DNA of 64,000 nucleotides. It comes from Nocardia harenae NBRC 108248 (lineage in GTDB: Bacteria > Actinomycetota > Actinomycetes > Mycobacteriales > Mycobacteriaceae). Location: contig NZ_BDBH01000007.1 of assembly GCF_001612885.1 (NCBI RefSeq), positions 186,001 through 250,000 on the forward strand, given 5' to 3'. The notes under the pieces were generated by a model. The model saw only the letters and a list, made by a program, of their open reading frames with translations. It ran no database searches and was not told where the DNA came from. A program made the position numbers and the translations under genes. Numbering within the stretch: the first letter of the stretch is position 1; each line of letters opens with the position of its first letter. Below, one piece after another: positions 26,868-37,811 of the stretch.

Positions 26868-28370
26868 TCAGTGAGGTTGGTCCGGGAGGTAGGTGAGGAC
26901 CCGGTCACTGATCCGCACCCTGGCACCGGGCGGGAGCTCGATGCGGTCGGTGCCGATGCGGGCCCACTCGTCGGTGCCCGGCGCCGCGACGAAGGTTCCG
27001 GCGCCGGTCCCGGCGTCGCGGACGAAGACATTGCCGTTGTCGATATCGACGTAGGCGTGCACCCGGGAGACGTGGCGGTCGCGCGGGAGCACCAGCGGGG
27101 CCGCGACCGCCGCCTTGACGGCGGCGTCGGCCTGCGGGCCGCGGCCGATCACGTACGGGCGGTCGAGGGGGTAGGCGGTGCCGTCCACGACCAGGGCGCC
27201 GAGTGCGCCGCTCTCCGGGTCCGCGACGATCGGCATGGCCCGTGTTCCGCCGCCGGTTGCCTTCCGCAGCGCTACCCTGCCCTGCGCGTCCCGGCCGGGA
27301 GATTCGCCCGCGCGGGGCGCGAACATGCGGGAGGACGGGGGTGCGCTGCCGGTGCGCGGGGCGAAGGTGCGGGGGGCGTCCGGGACCTGGGACCACGCGA
27401 GGGGGCGCGGGGGGTCCGGGCGGGGCGGGGCTTTGGCGGTGGGGTCGGCGTCGTTGGGCGGGAAGGTGGGGTTGTGGCCGGTTCCGGCCGGGGTGTGGCC
27501 GGTCGCGACCGGTGTGCTGGTGGCGCTCCCAGTTGCGGGTGGGTTGCTTGCCGCGGCGTGGGCGGTCGCGGCGTAGGTTGTTGCGGCCGGCTGCCCGTTC
27601 GGGGCAGGGGCGCTCGCGGTGTGGCCGGTCGCGGTTCCGGCGTCGGCGGGGGAGTAGCCGGTCGCGGGTGCGTGGCCGGTAGCCGGACGGTCGCTTTCCG
27701 CTGAAGTGCCACCGGCCGCCTTGCGGCCCCGGCCGGAGCGGACGGTCGTCGCGGAGGTGCCGGGCCCGGCGGAAACGGCGACCTCGGCGCCGGTGGGCTC
27801 GGGGGTGGCGGCGAAACCGGAGGCCTGGGTCGGGGGCGGCTCGCCCGCTTCGGGTTCGGGGGTGCGGCGGGTGGCGGCTTTGCGTCCAGCCACCTTGCGC
27901 AGGGCGGCGCGCAGGACGAAACCGCCGCCGGGCACCACGCCCTCGCGGAGATCGCTGTGCGCCGCGACGGTGAGCGGAAACTCCTCGTCGGGGCCGACGG
28001 AGATGGTGCGCACCGGTTCGCGGACGATCTCGTCCACCCAGGTGAAGGCCCGTTCCCCGGAGAGCGTGCGCACCCCCTCGGCCCCGTGCAGCTGCGCGCT
28101 CACCGGCCCGCGGAGCAGCAGCAGGGTGCCGTCGGGGGTGGGCGCGACCACGCCGAACGGCGGCGGCTCCGCATTGCCGGCGAAGACCACCGCGGCGAGC
28201 CGCTGCGCGATCGCCGGCCCCGGCCGCTCCCCGTCGGCGGCCGCGCGCACCGCGCCGAGAATCCGATCGGTGGCGGCATTCGCGCCGGCCAGAAAGACGA
28301 CGACGCCGCCGAAGCGGGCGACGAGCCCGGCGCCGGGCACGATCCCGACGGTGGACGTTTCACTGCGCAT
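26868..28370 (-). CDS. FHA-domain protein with Pro/Ala/Thr-rich linker
   Basis: A 500-residue protein. Residues 1-160 form an alpha/beta domain of unknown role (FGGVVVFLAGANAATDRILGAV), 165-390 a disordered linker with repeated ATGHT/APATGY-like units, and 405-500 a forkhead-associated domain (PYVIGRGPQADAAV, RDRHVSRVHAYVDI, VRDAGTGAGTFV) that binds phosphothreonine. FHA proteins in this order are read-outs of Ser/Thr kinases; no kinase is in the window. AAGGAGG lies 7 nt before the ATG. It stands alone between fdhF and the divergent GNAT gene. Confidence 0.88.
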   Translation of the reverse strand: MRSETSTVGIVPGAGLVARFGGVVVFLAGANAATDRILGAVRAAADGERPGPAIAQRLAAVVFAGNAEPPPFGVVAPTPDGTLLLLRGPVSAQLHGAEGVRTLSGERAFTWVDEIVREPVRTISVGPDEEFPLTVAAHSDLREGVVPGGGFVLRAALRKVAGRKAATRRTPEPEAGEPPPTQASGFAATPEPTGAEVAVSAGPGTSATTVRSGRGRKAAGGTSAESDRPATGHAPATGYSPADAGTATGHTASAPAPNGQPAATTYAATAHAAASNPPATGSATSTPVATGHTPAGTGHNPTFPPNDADPTAKAPPRPDPPRPLAWSQVPDAPRTFAPRTGSAPPSSRMFAPRAGESPGRDAQGRVALRKATGGGTRAMPIVADPESGALGALVVDGTAYPLDRPYVIGRGPQADAAVKAAVAAPLVLPRDRHVSRVHAYVDIDNGNVFVRDAGTGAGTFVAAPGTDEWARIGTDRIELPPGARVRISDRVLTYLPDQPH

Positions 28371-28521
28371 TCGCGCCCTCCTTCCCGGCGCCGGCACCGA
28401 CATCCCCAGCCAGCATAGAGGCGGCCGTCCGGCCCCGGGCCCGGTCGGCGGGTGGCGAAGGGCACCGCAGGGGTTGTCCGCGCCCGGCCGAAAAGGGGCA
28501 CGGGAGACCGGGCCGCGCGGC

Positions 28522-28527
28522 TAGGGT
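28522..28527 (+). promoter_or_regulatory. -10 box of leaderless GNAT gene
   Basis: TAGGGT is followed by 7 nt and then the GTG at 28535. Confidence 0.5.
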
Positions 28528-28534
28528 GCGACCC

Positions 28535-29059
28535 GTGATCCGCCCCGCAGTCCCCGCCGACCTGCCCGTCCTGCAGGAACTCGAGATGGCGGCGGGGGCG
28601 CCCTTCGCGGCGCTCGGCATGCACGCGGTGGCGGAAGATGATCCGCCCGCGCTCGAGGTGCTCGGCGAGTACGTCGGGGCCGGCCGGGCCTGGGTCTGGG
28701 CCGAGGGCGGGCATCCGGTCGGCTACCTGGTGCTCGACCTGGTCGACGGCGCCGCGCACATCGACCAGGTCTCGGTGGATCCGGCGCTGCGCGGCAGGCG
28801 CATCGGCCGCAGGCTGGTCGACCACGCCGTCGCCTGGGCGGTAGCGCACGGCCTGACCGCGCTCACCCTGACCACCTTCGTCGAGGTGCCGTGGAACGGG
28901 CCGTACTACCGGACGCTCGGCTTCACCTTCCTCGCGCCGGAGCAGGAGACGCCGGGGTTGCGCGCGCTGCGCGCCGCCGAGGCCGCGCACGGCCTGGACC
29001 GGTGGCCCCGCGCCTGCATGCGCGCCGAACTCGCCGACTGGCGCCCGCTGCCCGGCTGA
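28535..29059 (+). CDS. GNAT-family N-acetyltransferase
   Basis: A 174-residue acetyltransferase. It begins VIRPAVPADLPVLQELE, has the beta4 strand HIDQVSVDPALRGRRIGRRL (acetyl-CoA pyrophosphate loop RGRRIG) and the closing YYRTLGFTFL, so the GNAT core is complete. Substrate unknown. The GTG is chosen because a TAGGGT box ends 7 nt before it; a GTG three codons upstream overlaps that box. Confidence 0.9.
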   Translation: MIRPAVPADLPVLQELEMAAGAPFAALGMHAVAEDDPPALEVLGEYVGAGRAWVWAEGGHPVGYLVLDLVDGAAHIDQVSVDPALRGRRIGRRLVDHAVAWAVAHGLTALTLTTFVEVPWNGPYYRTLGFTFLAPEQETPGLRALRAAEAAHGLDRWPRACMRAELADWRPLPG

Positions 29060-29151
29060 GGTGCCTGCGCGGGTTCGTCCGGCCGGAGCGGTGATTCGGG
29101 CCGGGGCGGCACCGGCGTCTGCTGCGCATGGTGCACGGACAAGCCCGCTGA

Positions 29152-29220
29152 CCACCGCGGAGGCCGAGGAGCCGGGGCCGCGGACGTGCGGAACGGCATT
29201 CGGATGGTGATCCGCGGTGG
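29152..29220. repeat. 10-bp inverted repeat between GNAT and glpD genes
   Basis: CCACCGCGGA (29152-29161) and TCCGCGGTGG (29211-29220) are perfect inverse copies 49 bases apart in the region between the convergent stops; possibly a long-loop terminator. Confidence 0.35.
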
Positions 29221-29291
29221 AAGCGCCCAGGCCGGCTCGATGCCGCGCAGGGCAGGCTGCGGCCCGGCGGTTCGGCACGTGGCGAACGCCG

Positions 29292-30791
29292 TCAGCCGAA
29301 GGCCGCTTCGGCGGCGGGCAGCGCCGCTTCCCGGTCGGCGGCGACGAGGCCGATGCGGCTGCGCCGGTCGAGCAGGTCGCCCGCGTCCAGCGCGCCCTCG
29401 TGGCTCACGCCGAAGGCGAACTCCGCGTGCGTGACATCGATTCCGGGGGCGACCGGCGCGCCGGACCCGGCCGCGGCGACGACCGGCGCCTCGGCCCCGT
29501 ACCGCTCCAGCAACCCCTGCGGTGCCACCAGACGATCCCGCTCGACCCCCGAAACCGCCCCGGCCAGCGACAGATCCCGCGTGCGGCAGGGCCCGGCCAC
29601 CAACCCGGCGGTCCGGACCGCGGTATCGACGGCATCCTCCGCCATCCGGCGATAGGTGGTGAGCTTCCCCCCGACCACCGTCACCATCCCGCTCGGCGCG
29701 ACCAGCACCGCATGTCTGCGGGAGAGGTCGGCGGTGGCACCGCCCTCGGTGCGCAGCAGCGGCCGCAGCCCGGCGAAGCTCCCGCGAATATCGCCGCGCC
29801 CCAGCGGTTCCCGCAGCACCGAGTTCACCACCTCGAGCAGGAAATCGACCTCACCATCGGTCGGCTCGGGGACGTCGGGCACCGGCCCCGGCGCGTCCTC
29901 GTCGGTGAGCCCCAGGTAGACCCGCCCGTGCGGGGCTGGCAGCGCGAAGACGAAGCGCCCGATGCTGCCCGGCACCGGTACGGTGAGCGCCGCGCTCAAC
30001 CTGCCGAAGGCCGCGGCCCCGAAGACCAGGTGCGTCCCCCGGCTCGGCCGCAGCGAGATACTCGGGTCGACGGTGTCCGCCCACACCCCGGCCGCGTTCA
30101 CCACCACCCGCGGCCGCAGCTCCAGCGTCTCGCCGCCGAGCGTGTCGCGCAGCACCGAACCACCGCGCTCGGCCGCGACCCGGGTGAGCACGATCGCCCC
30201 GTGCGCCGCCGCGGTGCGCGCCAGCCCGACCACCAGCCTGGCATCGTCGACCAACTGCCCGTCCCAGGCCTGCAACCCGCCGCGCAGCCCGGCCCTGCGC
30301 ACGGTCGGCGCCAGCCGCAGCGTCTCGGCGGCGGCGATCCGGCGCGAGCGGGGCAGCGCGGCCGCGGGGGTGCCCGCACCGCGGCGCAGCACGTCACCGG
30401 CGGCGAAACCGGCCCTGACCAGCGCGCGCTGCGCCCCGCCGAGGCCGGGCAGCAGCGGCACCACCTGCGGCAGCGCGCGCACCAGGTGCGGGGCCGTCCG
30501 CTGCAGCAGGATGCCGCGCTCCACCGCGCTCTCGTGCGCGATCCCGACCTGCCCGGAGGCCAGGTACCGCAGCCCGCCGTGCACCAGCTTGGAGCTCCAC
30601 CGGCTGGTGCCGAAGGCCAGGTCGGCGCGTTCGGCGAGCACCGTGCGCAGCCCCCGGCTCGCGGCGTCCAGCGCGACCCCGGCGCCGGTCACGCCGCCGC
30701 CGATCACCAGGACGTCGACCGCGGGGTCGGTGCCGAGCGCGGCCAGCTCGCGGCCGCGGCGAGCGGCGTTCAGGGCAGAATCGCCGGTCAC
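29292..30791 (-). CDS. glpD: Glycerol-3-phosphate dehydrogenase (FAD), GlpD type
   Basis: A 499-residue membrane-associated flavoenzyme oxidising glycerol-3-phosphate to DHAP. The FAD site VLVIGGGVTGAGVALDAASRG, the GlpD signature GTSRWSSKLVHGGLRYL, RPSRGTHLVF and GGKLTTYRRMAEDAVD are all present. The order glpD-tetR / AGPS-like / lipid kinase equals Rv2249c-Rv2252, so this is the GlpD1 counterpart. Its GTG overlaps the tetR stop by 4 bp, so the regulator and the dehydrogenase form one operon. DHAP is the natural precursor for the divergent AGPS-like enzyme. Confidence 0.94.
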   Translation of the reverse strand: MTGDSALNAARRGRELAALGTDPAVDVLVIGGGVTGAGVALDAASRGLRTVLAERADLAFGTSRWSSKLVHGGLRYLASGQVGIAHESAVERGILLQRTAPHLVRALPQVVPLLPGLGGAQRALVRAGFAAGDVLRRGAGTPAAALPRSRRIAAAETLRLAPTVRRAGLRGGLQAWDGQLVDDARLVVGLARTAAAHGAIVLTRVAAERGGSVLRDTLGGETLELRPRVVVNAAGVWADTVDPSISLRPSRGTHLVFGAAAFGRLSAALTVPVPGSIGRFVFALPAPHGRVYLGLTDEDAPGPVPDVPEPTDGEVDFLLEVVNSVLREPLGRGDIRGSFAGLRPLLRTEGGATADLSRRHAVLVAPSGMVTVVGGKLTTYRRMAEDAVDTAVRTAGLVAGPCRTRDLSLAGAVSGVERDRLVAPQGLLERYGAEAPVVAAAGSGAPVAPGIDVTHAEFAFGVSHEGALDAGDLLDRRSRIGLVAADREAALPAAEAAFG

Positions 30792-31375
30792 GGTGAGTCC
30801 TCTCGGTCGGGCCGCAGGTAGCCGTCGACGGCGCGGGTGAGCTCGGCATCGAGCGCGGGGCCGTCGAGCAGCTCGGCGACCGTGCCCGCCGACTGCACCG
30901 CGGACTGGACGATGAGCAGCAGCATGGTCGCCATCCGCTCCGGCTCGCCCGCGCGGATGGAGCCGTCCCCGGCACCGTCGGCGATGACGGCGGCGAAGAG
31001 CTCGATGAGGGCGCGCTGATTGCGGCCCAGCCTGCCGAAGACGTAGGTCAGCATGAGGTCGGTGTCGGTGCGGAAGATCTTGGCGAAGAGCGTGTTCGCG
31101 CGCACCAGCCGCGCCCCGCCGACCACCCCGGTCACCAGCCGGGTCCTGGCGTCGCCCGCGGCGGGCATGCTCGCCGCCACGATGTCGCGCAGTTCGCGGA
31201 CCAGCAGTTCGGCGATGAGCGAGCCGGTGTCCGGCCAGCGGCGGTAGACCGTCGGCCTGCTCACCCCGGCCCGCCGCGCCACCTCGGTGAGCGTGCTGCG
31301 GCGCACCCCGAACTCCGCCACGCAGTCGCGCGCGGCGCGGAAGATCGCGTCGTCGACGGTCTCGGGTTCCGGCAC
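30788..31375 (-). CDS. TetR-family transcriptional regulator (Rv2250c-like)
   Basis: A 195-residue repressor. The N-terminal helix-turn-helix (FGVRRSTLTEVARRAGVSRPTVYRRWPD) is standard TetR, and residues 60-190 form the ligand domain. It is transcribed away from the AGPS-like gene and overlaps glpD. The 47-bp divergent spacer is filled by an extended palindrome, the obvious operator, so it probably controls both directions. The ligand is unknown; a glycerol-phosphate or lipid intermediate is a guess. Confidence 0.9.
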   Translation of the reverse strand: MPEPETVDDAIFRAARDCVAEFGVRRSTLTEVARRAGVSRPTVYRRWPDTGSLIAELLVRELRDIVAASMPAAGDARTRLVTGVVGGARLVRANTLFAKIFRTDTDLMLTYVFGRLGRNQRALIELFAAVIADGAGDGSIRAGEPERMATMLLLIVQSAVQSAGTVAELLDGPALDAELTRAVDGYLRPDREDSP

Positions 31376-31388
31376 GTTTCCCCTCGGC

Positions 31389-31419
31389 TTACTTCTTGAC
31401 AGATCGTGTCACACTGTAA
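31389..31419. promoter_or_regulatory. Palindromic operator between tetR and the AGPS-like gene
   Basis: The pattern is TTAC-N4-TGACA-N5-TGTCA-N4-GTAA: nine matching bases per arm around a 5-base centre. It fills the 47-bp divergent spacer and ends 3 bp before the oxidase ATG, fitting a dimeric TetR repressor site. Confidence 0.65.
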
Positions 31420-31422
31420 CGC

Positions 31423-33057
31423 ATGGTGGAGACGAGGAACCCCGCGGCCGAGACCGACCGGACGGCGTCCGCACCGGGTATGGTGTGGGACGCCTGGGGG
31501 GTCCCCGCCGGGCACAAGCCGCTCCCGGAGCAGGTCCGGAGCCTGGTCAGCCAGGTGTTCGGGGTTTCGGGGGAGCCGGTGGCGCGCCGTGATGAGGGCG
31601 GCGTGCCACTACCGGAGCCCGCGCTTCCGCCCGCGCTGCTCGCCGGGCTCGGCGCGGTGGTCGGCACCGAGCACGTGACCACGGCCCACACCGACCGGCT
31701 GCGCCACGCGGGCGGCAAGAGCACCCCCGACCTGCTGCGCCGCCGCGCCCCCGGCACGCAGGAGGCACCGGACGCGGTGGTCTTCCCCGGCAGCCACGAC
31801 GAGGTGCTCGCGGTCCTCTCCTTCTGCGCCGACCTCAGGATCGCGGTCGTCCCGTTCGGTGGCGGCACCAGCGTGGTCGGCGGGGTGCGGCCGCTGCGCG
31901 ACGGCTGCGCGGCGGTGATCGCGCTCGACCTGCGCAGGCTGACCGGGCTCACCGAGGTGGACCCGGTCGCGGGCCTCGCGACCCTGGGCGCCGGGCTCAC
32001 CGGCCCGCGGGCCGAGGCGCTGCTCGGCGAGCACGGCCTCTCGCTCGGCCACTACCCGCAGAGCTTCGAGTTCGCCAGCATCGGCGGCTTCGCGGCCACC
32101 CGCTCCTCCGGGCAGGCATCGGCCGGGTACGGCCGCTTCGACGACATGGTCGAGCGGCTCACCGTCGCCACCCCGGCAGGCACGCTCACGCTCGGCCGGG
32201 CCCCGGCCTCGGCCGCGGGGCCGGACCTGCGCGCGCTCTTCCTCGGCTCCGAGGGCACGCTCGGCGTGATCACCGCGGTGACGCTGCGCGTGCACCCGGT
32301 TCCCGCCGCGGTCGAGTACCAGGGCTGGTCCTTCCCCGATTTCGAAACCGGCGCCGCCGCACTGCGTTCGGTGGTGCAGGCCGGCGCGGCGCCGACCGTG
32401 CTCCGGCTCTCCGACGAGGCCGAGACCGGGGTGAACCTGGCCCGCTCCGGCGATATCGGTGGCGGCGCGGTGGCGGGCTGCCTCGCGGTGACCACCTTCG
32501 AGGGCAGCGCGGCGCACGTGGCCGCCCGCTCGGCCGAGGCGCACGCCCTGCTCGCCGCCGCGGGCGGCACCGCGCTCGGCCCGCAACCCGCCCGCGAGTG
32601 GGAGCACGGCCGCTTCCACGCGCCCTACCTGCGCGATGCCCTGCTCGACGTCGGGGTGCTCTGCGAAACCCTGGAGACCGCGACCACCTGGTCGAATCTG
32701 GCCGCGCTCAAGGCCGCCGTCACCACGGCGCTCACCGAGGCGCTGGGGCGGCAGGGCACGCCGCCCCTGGTCATGTGCCACGTCTCGCACAGCTACCCGA
32801 CCGGCGCCTCGCTCTACTTCACCGTGGTGGCCAGGCAACTCGACGCCGCCGCCAAGCAGTGGGCCCTGGCGAAGACCGCCGCGGGCGACGCCATCACCGC
32901 GCACGGCGGCACCATTACGCACCACCACGCCGTCGGCACCGACCACCGCGCCTGGATGCCCGCGGAGATCGGCGACCTCGGCGTCCGGGTGCTGCGCGCG
33001 GTCAAGCGCGAGCTGGACCCGGCCGGCATCCTCAACCCCGGAAAGCTGCTGCCGTGA
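31423..33057 (+). CDS. FAD-binding oxidase, alkyldihydroxyacetonephosphate synthase-like (Rv2251)
   Basis: A 544-residue VAO-type flavoprotein. The FAD-binding domain has PFGGGTSVVGG and the FASIGGFAATRSSGQ...GRFDDMV segment, with LGSEGTLGVIT. The AGPS hallmark His cluster appears near the C-terminus (ITHHHAVGTDH), and the closing RELDPAGILNPGKLL is typical. In eukaryotes the family makes ether lipids from acyl-DHAP; the actinobacterial activity is unproven. The lipid kinase gene overlaps its stop by 4 bp, and glpD is divergent, so the locus links glycerol-P, DHAP and lipid chemistry. Confidence 0.9.
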   Translation: MVETRNPAAETDRTASAPGMVWDAWGVPAGHKPLPEQVRSLVSQVFGVSGEPVARRDEGGVPLPEPALPPALLAGLGAVVGTEHVTTAHTDRLRHAGGKSTPDLLRRRAPGTQEAPDAVVFPGSHDEVLAVLSFCADLRIAVVPFGGGTSVVGGVRPLRDGCAAVIALDLRRLTGLTEVDPVAGLATLGAGLTGPRAEALLGEHGLSLGHYPQSFEFASIGGFAATRSSGQASAGYGRFDDMVERLTVATPAGTLTLGRAPASAAGPDLRALFLGSEGTLGVITAVTLRVHPVPAAVEYQGWSFPDFETGAAALRSVVQAGAAPTVLRLSDEAETGVNLARSGDIGGGAVAGCLAVTTFEGSAAHVAARSAEAHALLAAAGGTALGPQPAREWEHGRFHAPYLRDALLDVGVLCETLETATTWSNLAALKAAVTTALTEALGRQGTPPLVMCHVSHSYPTGASLYFTVVARQLDAAAKQWALAKTAAGDAITAHGGTITHHHAVGTDHRAWMPAEIGDLGVRVLRAVKRELDPAGILNPGKLLP

Positions 33058-34004
33058 TCCGCCGGGTCACCGTGGTGACCAATCCGCGCTCGGGGGCCGG
33101 GCGCGGGCACGGGGTCGCGGGCGCCACGCTGGCCGCGCTCACCGGGCGCGAGGCCGAGATCACCGAGGTGCGGGCCGACACCGCCGCGGAATCGGCACGG
33201 CTGGTGGCGGATTCGGTGCGGGACCCGGAGTCGCGGCCGGACGCGGTGGTCTGCGTCGGCGGCGACGGGCTGGTGAACGTGCTGCTGCCCGCGCTCGCGA
33301 ACACCGGGGTCCCGCTGGGGCTCGTGCCCGCAGGCACCGGCAACGACCTGGCCCGCGAACTCGGCATACCCGTGGACGACCCGGTCGCGGCGGTGGAGCT
33401 GCTGCTCGCCGGGCACACCCGCACGCTCGACCTCGGGTCGATCGAGCGCGCGGCGGGGGAGCAGTGGTTCGTCACGGTGGCCGGGACCGGCTTCGACGCG
33501 CGGGTGACGTTGCGCGCCAACGCCATGCGCAGGCCGCGCGGCGCGCTGCGCTACACCGTGGCGGCGCTCGCCGAGCTCGGCAGCGGGCTCGGCGTGTCCT
33601 ACCGGCTGGAGCTGGCCGGGCTCGCCCCCGGCGCCCTGGACAATCCGGCCACCGCCGACGGCCGCGCCGTGCTGGAGACCGAGGCCGTCATGGTGGCGAT
33701 CGGCAATACCCGCACCTACGGCGGCGGCATGCTCATCTGCCCCGACGCCGAGCCGGACGACGGGCTGCTCGACCTCACCGTGGTCGGCGCGGTCTCCCGG
33801 CCTGCGATGCTGCGGTTGCTCCCCGCGCTCTCGGCGGGCAGGCGGATCGACCACCCGGCTACCACCCAGCTGCGCTGCGCCGAGGTGACGCTCACCGCGC
33901 CCGGCGCGCCCGCCACCGCCGACGGCGAACCGGCGGGCGAACTGCCGATCAGGGTGCGCGCCGTTCCCGCCGCGCTGCGCGTGCTGGTGCCGAGTCGGAG
34001 GTAG
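33054..34004 (+). CDS. Diacylglycerol/lipid kinase family protein (Rv2252-like)
   Basis: A 316-residue DAGK-catalytic-domain enzyme. It shows NPRSGAG near residue 10, the nucleotide motif VCVGGDGLVNVLLPAL and PAGTGNDLARELGIP, plus the C-terminal DGLLDLTVVG segment. The M. tuberculosis counterpart phosphorylates diacylglycerol and is linked to phosphatidylinositol mannoside synthesis. The GTG overlaps the stop of the AGPS-like gene, so the two are coupled. Confidence 0.93.
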   Translation: MIRRVTVVTNPRSGAGRGHGVAGATLAALTGREAEITEVRADTAAESARLVADSVRDPESRPDAVVCVGGDGLVNVLLPALANTGVPLGLVPAGTGNDLARELGIPVDDPVAAVELLLAGHTRTLDLGSIERAAGEQWFVTVAGTGFDARVTLRANAMRRPRGALRYTVAALAELGSGLGVSYRLELAGLAPGALDNPATADGRAVLETEAVMVAIGNTRTYGGGMLICPDAEPDDGLLDLTVVGAVSRPAMLRLLPALSAGRRIDHPATTQLRCAEVTLTAPGAPATADGEPAGELPIRVRAVPAALRVLVPSRR

Positions 34005-34081
34005 CGTCTCGGCCTGCGTTCCGGCGCGGGTTCAGGAGGTCGCCGTCGGCGCTCCGGGGACGTAAGCGTGGCGCGGCGGAG

Positions 34082-34804
34082 TCAGTCCTCGAAAGTGATC
34101 CGCTGCAGGCGATTCAGCGCGGCCCGATCGGTGAGCACGGTGGAGGCGGTCGGCCCGGGCGCCGCGGTGTCGCGGACCGCGTCGGCGACCAGCCCGCGCC
34201 ACCGTCTGCAGTGCAGCGCGAAGGTGACCGGGTTGATCCGGCGCCCGCGCGCCCGCTGCCCGGCCCGCGCCACCTCCGGCGCGACATCGAGCATGACGAC
34301 GTGCAGCTCCCGCCCGGCCGCCGCGGTCCAGCGGGCGATCATCCGCCTGCTCCAGCGGTAGGTCGCGCAGTCGTGGATCACCACCGGCCCGGCGGCGCCG
34401 CGCAGCGCCGCGCGCACCGCGGCGTAGTGCCTGACGTGCATGATCGGCCGCCAGAGCGGGTAGGGCAGCCAGTCCAGGGTCCGGCGCAGCCGCACCCTGG
34501 ACTGCTGCGAATCCACCACCAGCGCGCCCTGCGCGGAGCGGGCGGGCGCGTCGGCCTCCGCCGGGGTGCCGAAGAAGGTGTGCAGCGCGGTGCTCTTGCC
34601 CGCCCCCGGAATGCCTGCGACCACCAGCGCCGTCCGCGCCGGATACCGCAATTCGCCCACCCCGGCGGCGGTTTCGGCGCTGCCGCGCAGATCGTGCAGT
34701 TGGTGCGGCGCGAGCGCGAAAGCCCGCACAACGGGCAAATCGGGCTCGGGCGATGAGGCCGGTGCAATCTCCAGCGGGGGGTTCACCCCTTCCAGGCTCC
34801 CCAT
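34082..34804 (-). CDS. P-loop ATP/GTP-binding protein, kinase-like
   Basis: A 240-residue P-loop protein. The Walker A motif is VVAGIPGAGKST near residue 64, a Walker B-like strand is PVVIHDCATYRW, and RRWRG with a basic arginine stretch near 185-200 could act as a lid. The pattern resembles small AAA/zeta-toxin-like or polynucleotide-type kinases but I cannot assign a substrate. The ATG at 34804 is preferred over a TTG at 34822. It is divergent from valS and convergent with the lipid kinase gene. Confidence 0.78.
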   Translation of the reverse strand: MGSLEGVNPPLEIAPASSPEPDLPVVRAFALAPHQLHDLRGSAETAAGVGELRYPARTALVVAGIPGAGKSTALHTFFGTPAEADAPARSAQGALVVDSQQSRVRLRRTLDWLPYPLWRPIMHVRHYAAVRAALRGAAGPVVIHDCATYRWSRRMIARWTAAAGRELHVVMLDVAPEVARAGQRARGRRINPVTFALHCRRWRGLVADAVRDTAAPGPTASTVLTDRAALNRLQRITFED

Positions 34805-35037
34805 CGAAAGCCGTTTGGGCAACCGGGAAAACCCTGGGATCGCCCGGCTTTCGGACGCCGGCCGCCGGAGCGGGGCGCCGACCGGATTCGCCGACCTGGA
34901 AAAAGGACGTATCGGATATCGCTGCCCCAGTTGCCGTGGAAACCAAAGAACTCCCAGCTAGGCGCGGCAATTACCGAAGCTGAGAATCCCCTGTGGATAC
35001 TCGGTCCGGCGGATGATCACCGGTAAGCTCGGAGGTG
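34805..35037. other. Gene-free stretch upstream of the valS hairpin
   Basis: No coding gene was recognised. A GATACT box (34996-35001) with TTACCG upstream could start a short plus-strand transcript that would end at the hairpin at 35038-35082. Confidence 0.35.
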
Positions 35038-35082
35038 TCGGCGGGGCGTCCGGTGTCCCTCATCCACCGGACGCCCCGCCGA
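35038..35082 (+). terminator. Perfect 18-bp hairpin upstream of the valS promoter
   Basis: Positions 35038-35055 and 35065-35082 are a perfect inverted repeat with a 9-nt loop, followed by TCTCTTCGTT. It has the shape of a rho-independent terminator on the plus strand, yet the nearest upstream plus-strand gene stops 1 kb away. Confidence 0.7.
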
Positions 35083-35105
35083 TCTCTTCGTTCGGGCGGT
35101 GTCCG

Positions 35106-35111
35106 TAGAAT
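35106..35111 (+). promoter_or_regulatory. -10 box of leaderless valS
   Basis: TAGAAT is followed by 6 nt and the GTG start of valS; no Shine-Dalgarno sequence is present. The hairpin at 35038-35082 lies upstream of this box, so it is outside the valS message. Confidence 0.6.
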
Positions 35112-35117
35112 CACGAC

Positions 35118-37807
<2,690 letters not shown>

Positions 37808-37811
<4 letters not shown>

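Noticed and set aside
35013..35108. Attenuator leader peptide (31 codons) for valS
   Set aside because: Only two scattered valine codons and the promoter of valS lies downstream of most of it.
34823..35117. T-box riboswitch in front of valS
   Set aside because: No T-box core (AGGGTGGNACC-like) is present, and the leaderless -10 box places the hairpin outside the valS transcript.
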